A stretch of DNA of 12,882 nt. Origin: CAVALG01 sp963589585. Lineage in GTDB: Bacteria > Bacillota > Clostridia > Oscillospirales > Acutalibacteraceae. Position numbers and translations under genes: made by a program. The first letter of the stretch is position 1. Each line of letters begins with the position of its first letter. Shown in pieces: positions 7,929 to 12,882 of this stretch. A model generated the notes under the pieces. The model was not told the DNA's origin. It made no database searches and saw only the letters and a program-made list of their open reading frames with translations. The stretch covers positions 1-12,882 of the forward strand of contig CAVALG010000135.1 in the NCBI GenBank assembly GCA_963589585.1, read 5' to 3'.

Positions 7929-10900
7929 ATGCCGCTTGATAAATCCATAAAAAAAGTAATGGTAATAGGCTCGGGTCCTATAGTAATCGGGCAGGCCGCG
8001 GAATTTGACTATGCAGGCGCGCAGGCGTGCCGCGTACTTAAAGAGGCAGGCGTAAATGTTGTGCTTGTAAATTCAAACCCTGCTACAATTATGACCGATA
8101 AAGCCCTTGCCGATGAAATATATCTAGAACCGCTTACAGAAGAAACGGTTAAACGCATTATTTTAAAAGAAAAGCCAGACAGTCTGCTTGCCTCACTCGG
8201 CGGTCAGACGGGACTTACTATTGCTATGCAGCTGCAAAAGGACGGGTTTTTGGCAGAAAATAATGTCCGCCTTATCGGCACAAATGCCGAAGCAATAGAT
8301 AAGGCGGAGGACAGGCAACTTTTTAAAGAAACAATGGAATTGATAGGCGAGCCGACGATTCCGTCAGATATTGCCAATGATGTTGAAACTGCGCTTAAAA
8401 TTGCCGAAAAAATCGGTTATCCCGTTATTGTTCGCCCAGCGTTCACACTTGGCGGAGCAGGCGGCGGAGTCGCCCATAACAGTGAAGAACTGGGGATAAT
8501 CGCAAAAACGGGACTTGATGCGTCCCCGATAACCCAAATACTTGTTGAAAAGTATATCTTCGGCTGGAAAGAGATTGAATTTGAAACTATGCGCGACAGC
8601 GCGGGCAACGTTATTGCCGTTTGCAGTATGGAAAACTTCGATCCCGTCGGTGTGCATACAGGGGACAGTATAGTTGTCGCTCCTGCACTTACTCTGTCGG
8701 ATAAAGAGTATCAGATGCTGCGCAGCGCAGCGCTTAATATAATTTCCGCCCTCGGCATTGTGGGCGGCTGTAACTGCCAATTTGCACTGTCGCCCGACAG
8801 TTTCGAGTATGCGGTAATTGAGGTCAATCCCCGCGTTTCGCGTTCGTCGGCTCTTGCCTCAAAGGCAACGGGTTATCCTATTGCCAAAACCACCGCAAAA
8901 ATCGCCCTCGGTTATACGCTTGATGAAATTACTAACGATATTACGGGCAAAACCTGCGCCTGCTTTGAACCTGCCCTTGATTATGTGGTGGTCAAACTTC
9001 CTAAATGGCCGTTTGATAAATTTGCAGGCTCTCCCCGAACTTTGGGTACACAGATGAAAGCAACCGGCGAAGTTATGGCAATAGGCGGCAGTTTTGAAGA
9101 GGGAATTATGAAAGCGGTCAGAGGGGCTGAAATATCCCTTGATACACTTAACGCTGCACCGATTTCCGAAGAAAATGTAAAAGAGCGCCTTAAAAATACC
9201 GATGACCGCCGCTTATTTACAGTTTTTGAAGCGCTTAAAAGCGGAGTTTCGGTAGATGATATACATAACATAACACGCATTGACCGCTTTTTCCTTTATA
9301 AACTTCAAAATCTTGCGGAGTATGAAAAAGAAATTAAAGGAAACCTAACACAAGAACTTTATTTAAAAGGCAAACAGTTAGGATATACTGATAACGCCCT
9401 TAAAAGACTTTCGGGTTGTGATTTACCGCTTGCAGCCGATGCCGCTTATAAAATGGTTGATACCTGCGGTGCGGAATTTGACGCAACAACGCCGTATTTT
9501 TATTCGTCTTATGGGACAGAGTGTGAGTCGCGTGCATTTAAGCGTTCCGGCAAACCCGTAATTATGGTATTAGGCTCAGGACCTATAAGGATAGGGCAGG
9601 GGATAGAGTTTGACTATTCCTCGGTACATTGCGTGTGGACGCTTAAAGAGTTAGGCTATGATGTTGTTATAGTAAACAATAATCCCGAAACCGTGTCGAC
9701 CGATTATGACACCGCCGATCGCCTTTATTTTGAGCCGCTTTGCGAAGAAGATGTAATGAATATTATTAAGGTTGAAAAGCCGGTTGGCGTTGTGGTAGCT
9801 TTCGGCGGTCAGACCGCTATTAAACTTACCGAGTTTTTAAATGATAAAGGCATTACCATTTTAGGCACTTCGGCAGAGGGAATAGATTTAGCCGAGGATA
9901 GGGAACGCTTTGATAAACTGCTTGAAAAGTTCTCAATAAATCGCCCCAAGGGGTTCGGTATAAACACTGCGGACGAGGCGTTGCAGGCTGCCGGAACTCT
10001 CGGTTATCCTGTGCTTTTGCGCCCGTCTTATGTAATCGGCGGACAGAATATGAAAATTGTACATAATGCCGACGAAGTAAAAATGTATATGGATAAAATC
10101 CTTTCGGGCGGGATTGACAACCCTGTACTTGTGGATAAATATATGGCAGGCAAGGAATTGGAGGTTGATGTAATTTCGGACGGTACGGATGTGCTTATAC
10201 CCGGCGTTATGCAGCATATTGAGCGTGCAGGCGTTCACAGCGGAGACTCTATCGCGGTTTATCCGCCGTATAATATTAACGATAAAATGATGGAAAAAAT
10301 TGCGGACTGCTCGCGTAAATTAGCGCTTGCCCTCGGTACGCGCGGACTTGTTAATATCCAGTATTTGATTTACGAAAATGACCTTTATGTTATTGAGGTA
10401 AACCCGCGTGCTTCACGAACAGTGCCGTATATAAGTAAGGTTACGGGCGTGCCTATGGTAGATATAGCCGCGCGCGTTATGACGGGCAGCACCCTTAAAG
10501 AGCTGGGCTGCGGAACGGGATTGCACAAAACGCCGCCGTATTTTGCGGTTAAAGTTCCCGTGTTTTCGTTTGAAAAACTAAGCGATGTAAACTCATATCT
10601 CGGTCCCGAAATGAAATCAACGGGCGAGGTTTTGGGAATAGGTAAAAATCTTAAAGAGGCATTATTCAAAGGCTTAACCGCCGCAGGTATGAAATGCCGT
10701 TCTGCATTTTCCGACGGTGAAACCGGGATTTTAATAAGTGTGGACTCTCACGATCTGCAAGAGGCTGTTGCCCTTTCTAAAAAGTTTGATGATTTGGGCT
10801 TTAAGCTTTATGCAACAAGGGAAACGGCGCAGGCAATTAAAAATCTCGGCATATCGGTTACCGAAATCGCAGGAATACGCGAAAGCGACAACGCGTTTAA

Positions 10901-11960
10901 ACTGCTTGAAAACGGCAATATAAATTATGTTATTTATACGGGCGCGCTGATGGATTCTACTGTTGACGATTATATCGCCCTACACCGCCGCGCTTTGCAA
11001 TTGTCTATTCCGTGCCTTACTTCGCTTGATACTGCCAATGCTCTCGCAGATATAATTGCAAGCAGGTACAGCGAAAATAATACAGAACTTGTGGATATAA
11101 ACAATATGCGTACCGAGCGGCAGAAACTCAAATTTGCAAAAATGCAGGGAACAGGGGACGACTATATTTTTATTGAGAATTTCGATAATTCAATAACTTG
11201 CCCCGAATCGCTTTGTATAACTCTTTGCGACCGTCATAAGGGTATCGGCGGTTTCGGTATCGTCTTGATTGAAAATTCCCAAATTGCTGATGCAAAAATG
11301 CGTATTTACAACGGCGACGGCTCGGAGGGAAAAATGGCAGGCAACTGTATACGCTGCACCGCAAAATATCTTTATGATAACGGTATAGTTTTGTCGGATA
11401 CAATGAAAATTGAAACCGCAAGCGGTGTTAAAGATATAAAGGTTTATACCTCCGGCGGCAAGGTCACTCTTGTGTCGGTCGATATGGGCGCAGTGGAATT
11501 GGCGGCAAAAAATGTGCCTACAACCATTAAGGCTGAAAAGGTGATAGACTATCCGACGAAGATAGGCGGCAAAAACTATAATATAACCTGCGTTAATATG
11601 GGTAATCCGCACTGCGTGGTATTTTGCGATAATACCGATGCGGTGGATATAGAGAATATAGGGCCGCAATTTGAAAATGCCCCGATATTCCCTGAGCGTG
11701 TTAATACCGAGTTTATACGCGTTGTAAGCCCCAATATGATAAAAATGCGAGTGTATGAACGCGGCAACGGCGAAACATACGCTTGCGGAACGGGCGCTTG
11801 CGCCGCGGCTGTTGCGGCTGTGCTTAACGGCAAATGTCCTAAGGGTGAAGACATAACCGTTAAGGTAAAGGGCGGTGACCTAACCGTTAATTACACCGAT
11901 GAACGGGTGATACTGACGGGTGACGCAGTGCTTGTGTACGAAGGAATAACCGAATATTAA
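7929..11960 (+). CDS. carB-dapF: CarB-DapF fusion: carbamoyl-phosphate synthetase large subunit with C-terminal diaminopimelate epimerase-like domain
   Basis: The frame encodes 1343 residues, about 275 more than a normal CarB. CarB makes carbamoyl phosphate from bicarbonate, ammonia and two ATP. Two ATP-grasp halves are present: the first has GSGPIVIGQAAEFDYAG (14-30), GGQTGLT (91-97), VRPAFTLGGAGGG (168-180) and EVNPRVSRSS (298-307); the second has GSGPIRIGQGIEFDYS (549-564), RPSYVIGGQNM (698-708) and EVNPRASRT (823-831). The oligomerisation region lies between them (about 400-545), and an MGS-like allosteric domain spans about 930-1055. CarB-like sequence ends near ELVDINNM (1053-1060), and from about Leu1067 the chain is a full DapF domain. 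The start is supported by GGAGG (7916-7920), the best such site in the operon. No stop, frameshift or change in codon character is seen at the junction. CarB function is very likely; activity of the DapF half is uncertain (see its entry). Confidence 0.93.
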   Translation: MPLDKSIKKVMVIGSGPIVIGQAAEFDYAGAQACRVLKEAGVNVVLVNSNPATIMTDKALADEIYLEPLTEETVKRIILKEKPDSLLASLGGQTGLTIAMQLQKDGFLAENNVRLIGTNAEAIDKAEDRQLFKETMELIGEPTIPSDIANDVETALKIAEKIGYPVIVRPAFTLGGAGGGVAHNSEELGIIAKTGLDASPITQILVEKYIFGWKEIEFETMRDSAGNVIAVCSMENFDPVGVHTGDSIVVAPALTLSDKEYQMLRSAALNIISALGIVGGCNCQFALSPDSFEYAVIEVNPRVSRSSALASKATGYPIAKTTAKIALGYTLDEITNDITGKTCACFEPALDYVVVKLPKWPFDKFAGSPRTLGTQMKATGEVMAIGGSFEEGIMKAVRGAEISLDTLNAAPISEENVKERLKNTDDRRLFTVFEALKSGVSVDDIHNITRIDRFFLYKLQNLAEYEKEIKGNLTQELYLKGKQLGYTDNALKRLSGCDLPLAADAAYKMVDTCGAEFDATTPYFYSSYGTECESRAFKRSGKPVIMVLGSGPIRIGQGIEFDYSSVHCVWTLKELGYDVVIVNNNPETVSTDYDTADRLYFEPLCEEDVMNIIKVEKPVGVVVAFGGQTAIKLTEFLNDKGITILGTSAEGIDLAEDRERFDKLLEKFSINRPKGFGINTADEALQAAGTLGYPVLLRPSYVIGGQNMKIVHNADEVKMYMDKILSGGIDNPVLVDKYMAGKELEVDVISDGTDVLIPGVMQHIERAGVHSGDSIAVYPPYNINDKMMEKIADCSRKLALALGTRGLVNIQYLIYENDLYVIEVNPRASRTVPYISKVTGVPMVDIAARVMTGSTLKELGCGTGLHKTPPYFAVKVPVFSFEKLSDVNSYLGPEMKSTGEVLGIGKNLKEALFKGLTAAGMKCRSAFSDGETGILISVDSHDLQEAVALSKKFDDLGFKLYATRETAQAIKNLGISVTEIAGIRESDNAFKLLENGNINYVIYTGALMDSTVDDYIALHRRALQLSIPCLTSLDTANALADIIASRYSENNTELVDINNMRTERQKLKFAKMQGTGDDYIFIENFDNSITCPESLCITLCDRHKGIGGFGIVLIENSQIADAKMRIYNGDGSEGKMAGNCIRCTAKYLYDNGIVLSDTMKIETASGVKDIKVYTSGGKVTLVSVDMGAVELAAKNVPTTIKAEKVIDYPTKIGGKNYNITCVNMGNPHCVVFCDNTDAVDIENIGPQFENAPIFPERVNTEFIRVVSPNMIKMRVYERGNGETYACGTGACAAAVAAVLNGKCPKGEDITVKVKGGDLTVNYTDERVILTGDAVLVYEGITEY
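11106..11957 (+). other. dapF: DapF (diaminopimelate epimerase) domain fused to CarB
   Basis: Residues about 1066-1343 of the fusion align end to end with DapF (about 275 residues), which interconverts LL- and meso-diaminopimelate for lysine and peptidoglycan. Retained features are N1128 and DGSE (1130-1133), the MGNPHC loop with N1226 and H1228, FPERVNTEF, Y-E1277-R1278-G, and the second catalytic thiol C1286 in ACGTGAC. Three normally conserved positions differ: the early GND motif is GDD (D1077), GIGxDG is GIGGFG (F1109), and the first catalytic cysteine of CGNG is Ala (A1137, reading AGNC), with C1140 three residues on and C1143 at the usual extra Cys. The linker to CarB is only about six to ten residues. 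There is an in-frame ATG at 11106, but only a weak GTGGA lies upstream, so separate translation looks unlikely. Confidence 0.9.
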
Positions 11961-11981
11961 ATTAATCAGCCTACCGAAAAA

Positions 11982-12013
11982 GGCTCTCTGCAAAAACTGC
12001 AGGGAGTCTTTTT
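11982..12013 (+). terminator. Rho-independent terminator closing the arg-car operon
   Basis: An 11-bp stem with two G-T pairs (arms 11982-11992 and 11998-12008), a five-base loop AAAAC and five T at 12009-12013, placed 21 bases after the carB-dapF stop. It marks the end of the operon. Confidence 0.92.
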
Positions 12014-12033
12014 AAAGTTATTGTATTTACCTG

Positions 12034-12062
12034 TTGACTATCGGGCGATATTTGGTTAAAAT
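12034..12062 (+). promoter_or_regulatory. Sigma-A type promoter of the DUF1292 gene
   Basis: TTGACT (12034-12039), a 17-base spacer and TAAAAT (12057-12062) make a near-consensus promoter just after the operon terminator. The predicted start is near 12069, giving a leader of about 90 bases. Confidence 0.82.
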
Positions 12063-12065
12063 AGA

Positions 12066-12081
12066 ATAGACAAAACAATCA
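12066..12081. repeat. Left copy of a 16-bp perfect inverted repeat
   Basis: ATAGACAAAACAATCA at 12066-12081 is the exact reverse complement of 12663-12678. It lies at the predicted 5' end of the DUF1292 transcript. One further G-T pair (12082 with 12662) extends the match. Confidence 0.9.
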
Positions 12082-12146
12082 GGCTACAACAGTCCCTAAA
12101 ACAGTATGTATTCCTGCTTTGTTAGTCCCAGTAAATTATTGTTTTG
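12071..12146 (+). promoter_or_regulatory. 5' leader able to hide the DUF1292 ribosome binding site
   Basis: CAAAACAAT (12071-12079) is perfectly complementary to ATTGTTTTG (12138-12146), and the second arm covers the first G of the GGAG ribosome binding site (12146-12149). The 58 bases between the arms include AGTCCC twice (12091-12096 and 12124-12129). I do not recognise a known riboswitch class. The structure is read by eye and was not folded. Confidence 0.5.
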
Positions 12147-12158
12147 GAGATGAATCCT

Positions 12159-12455
12159 ATGATGAATGAGGAATACAATCCCGATATTATCGGTTTAACA
12201 GATGATGAAGGTAAGGAATATTCTTTTGAAGTGCTTGACAGAATAGAAACGGACGAGGGTAAATATGTAGCGCTGCTGCCGGTGTATGACAACCCGGAAG
12301 AACTGCTAAATGACAGCGGCGAACTTGTAATACTTAAAGTTGTGGAAGAAGACGGTGAGGAATCTTTTGAAGATATTGCCGATGATGATGAGTATGATAT
12401 GATAGCGGACGCTTTTATTTCAAGATTGCAGGACGCTTTTGAGATAGAGGAATAA
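12159..12455 (+). CDS. DUF1292 family acidic protein (YrzB-like)
   Basis: The 98-residue product is strongly acidic and fits the DUF1292 family of small Firmicute proteins, with the typical opening IGLTDDEGKEYSFEVLDRIE (about 10-29), then KYVALLPV and an ELVILKVVEEDGEE strand region. Its biochemical function is unknown. It has no signal peptide or membrane segment, so it is expected in the cytoplasm. ATG 12159 is chosen because GGAG (12146-12149) lies nine bases upstream; in-frame TTG 12144 and ATG 12150 overlap that site. In B. subtilis and many Clostridia the DUF1292 gene follows ruvX (yrrK), but here it stands alone with its own promoter directly before a 6S RNA. The stop codon overlaps the possible -10 of that RNA. 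Confidence 0.85.
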   Translation: MMNEEYNPDIIGLTDDEGKEYSFEVLDRIETDEGKYVALLPVYDNPEELLNDSGELVILKVVEEDGEESFEDIADDDEYDMIADAFISRLQDAFEIEE

Positions 12456-12456
12456 T
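12426..12456 (+). promoter_or_regulatory. Possible promoter of the 6S RNA
   Basis: AATAAT at 12451-12456 matches five of six -10 bases and lies six bases before the predicted mature 5' end (12463). The only -35 candidate, TTGCAG (12426-12431), is poor and is spaced 19 bases away. The -10 overlaps the DUF1292 stop codon. The RNA may instead be processed from the DUF1292 transcript. Confidence 0.35.
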
Positions 12457-12462
12457 TAAACG

Positions 12463-12658
12463 ACCTGCCCTGTGCGCGAATGTATGCCTTATAACCCTAC
12501 AACCTTTTTAATAGGGAGCCCTTTGCTCGGGCGGTGAGCGTGCAGGCCTCCCGATTGGCTTTTTTACGCCAATCGGAAGCAGGAAGCCCAAAGCCGTTCG
12601 GCGGACACCCACCTGCTTGTATTGCAGGTTATCAACGGCAACTTACGGCAGGGCGGGT
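12463..12658 (+). ncRNA. ssrS: 6S RNA (RNA polymerase regulator)
   Basis: About 196 bases form a 6S-like rod. A 10-bp closing stem with one G-T pair joins 12463-12472 to 12649-12658. The apical hairpin is a perfect CCGATTGGC/GCCAATCGG (12551-12559 and 12568-12576). Between them lie GGCGGTGAGCGTGC on the 5' side and GGCGGACACCCACCTGC on the 3' side, which resemble the conserved arms of E. coli 6S RNA (GGTTGGTGAGCATGC and GACGACACATTCACCT), and a bubble-side hairpin ACCTGC/GCAGGT (12611-12616 and 12624-12629), as seen in 6S RNAs. 6S RNA mimics an open promoter, binds the housekeeping holoenzyme and lowers transcription in stationary phase; it serves as template for short product RNAs at outgrowth. 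SRP RNA, RNase P RNA and tmRNA do not fit. Exact ends are estimated from the stem. Confidence 0.82.
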
Positions 12659-12662
12659 CTAT

Positions 12663-12678
12663 TGATTGTTTTGTCTAT
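12663..12678. repeat. Right copy of the 16-bp perfect inverted repeat
   Basis: TGATTGTTTTGTCTAT lies in the trailer between the 6S RNA closing stem and its terminator, and is the exact reverse complement of 12066-12081. Its ATTGTTTTG core also matches the leader arm at 12138-12146. Confidence 0.9.
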
Positions 12679-12681
12679 AGC

Positions 12682-12725
12682 AAATCACCCCACCGAAACC
12701 TTACGGTTTCAGCAGGGTGATTTTT
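12682..12725 (+). terminator. Rho-independent terminator after the 6S RNA
   Basis: An outer stem AAATCACCC/GGGTGATTT (12682-12690 and 12715-12723) encloses an inner stem GAAACC/GGTTTC (12695-12700 and 12705-12710) with loop TTAC, and runs into a T tract to 12725. It could also weakly end the converging minus-strand gene, but on that strand only three T follow the stem. Confidence 0.88.
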
Positions 12726-12759
12726 AATCATTCATCAATTCGTGCTTTAAGGCTAAACC

Positions 12760-12882
12760 TTAATCAGCAAGGTAAGCATACTGGAAGTACCAGTATCCGT
12801 ACGGGCTGTGCCATGTGCCTTTAAGGTTTGAACTCTGGAGCCAGAAGTCATTGTAATATGCAACCGGAATAAATCCGTAGTC
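12760..12882 (-). CDS. C-terminal end of an unidentified aromatic-rich protein (partial)
   Basis: On the minus strand, an open frame enters from the right edge and ends with TAA at 12762-12760, encoding the last 40 residues of a longer protein. It is rich in Trp, Tyr and Phe, with a GTWHSPYGYWYFQYAYLAD end. Such Trp/Tyr-rich tails occur in extracellular cell-wall or carbohydrate-binding repeats of Clostridia, but 40 residues are too few to assign a family. The converging terminator at 12682-12725 and the small palindrome TTAAGG/CCTTAA (12748-12763) at its stop agree with a gene ending here. It is partial because the window ends. Confidence 0.55.
   Translation of the reverse strand, partial: DYGFIPVAYYNDFWLQSSNLKGTWHSPYGYWYFQYAYLAD

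Noticed and set aside
11040..11160. CarB-DapF fusion as a sequencing or assembly error
   Set aside because: The frame is the same on both sides, both domains are complete, codon use does not change, and no homopolymer run or repeat at the junction suggests a lost stop. Resequencing remains the decisive check.
12144..12158. TTG 12144 or ATG 12150 as the DUF1292 start
   Set aside because: Both overlap or directly follow the GGAG site that is well spaced for ATG 12159.
12463..12658. SRP RNA, RNase P RNA or tmRNA instead of 6S RNA
   Set aside because: A GGAAGCAGG stretch recalls SRP RNA, but the long closing stem, the central bubble with a 3' hairpin and the GGTGAGCGTGC/GACACCCACC arms fit 6S RNA; no RNase P or tmRNA signatures are seen.
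12066..12678. The 16-bp inverted repeat as ends of an insertion element or integron-like unit
   Set aside because: There is no transposase or target duplication between or beside the copies; the interval holds only DUF1292 and 6S RNA, and the left copy sits at a transcript start.
1..12882. tRNA genes, CRISPR arrays, prophage or mobile genes
   Set aside because: None were seen on either strand; the gaps between genes are short and explained by promoters, terminators, the leader and 6S RNA.

Overview
The window looks like a chromosomal segment from an endospore-forming, fairly AT-rich Firmicute of class Clostridia, probably an anaerobic gut-type lineage. The reasons are a full-length SpoIVA, a sigma-A style promoter, strong purine-rich ribosome binding sites, DapF and CarB of clostridial type, and a DUF1292 gene beside a Firmicute-type 6S RNA. 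I cannot name a genus.

Layout: spoIVA (6-1484, +) ends at a strong terminator (1494-1547). A promoter (TTGCAT-17-TATAAT, 1587-1615) overlapped by an ARG-box-like palindrome then drives a tight seven-gene operon, argC-argJ-argB-argD-argF-carA-carB, with gaps of 0 to 13 bases or short overlaps, which closes at a terminator (11982-12013). It encodes the steps from N-acetylglutamate to citrulline, with ArgJ recycling the acetyl group, and both subunits of carbamoyl-phosphate synthetase to feed ArgF. ArgB carries the N-terminal helix typical of arginine-inhibited enzymes, so both transcriptional and allosteric control by arginine are likely.

The most unusual element is the last gene. Its 1343-codon reading frame is a complete CarB (about residues 1-1058) running without a stop into a complete diaminopimelate epimerase (DapF) domain (about residues 1066-1343). 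The DapF half has lost conserved active-site positions: the first catalytic Cys is Ala (A1137) with a Cys three residues later, the N-terminal substrate Asn is Asp (D1077), and the Asp of the GIGxDG motif is Phe (F1109). The second catalytic Cys and the other substrate contacts remain.

The right end (12014-12882) holds a strong promoter, a DUF1292 gene with a leader that can sequester its own ribosome binding site, a 6S RNA (about 12463-12658) with its terminator, and the C-terminal end of an unidentified minus-strand gene. A 16-base perfect inverted repeat (12066-12081 and 12663-12678) places the 5' end of the DUF1292 transcript opposite the 3' trailer of the 6S RNA.

All calls rest on reading the sequence and remembered family features; no database or folding program was run.
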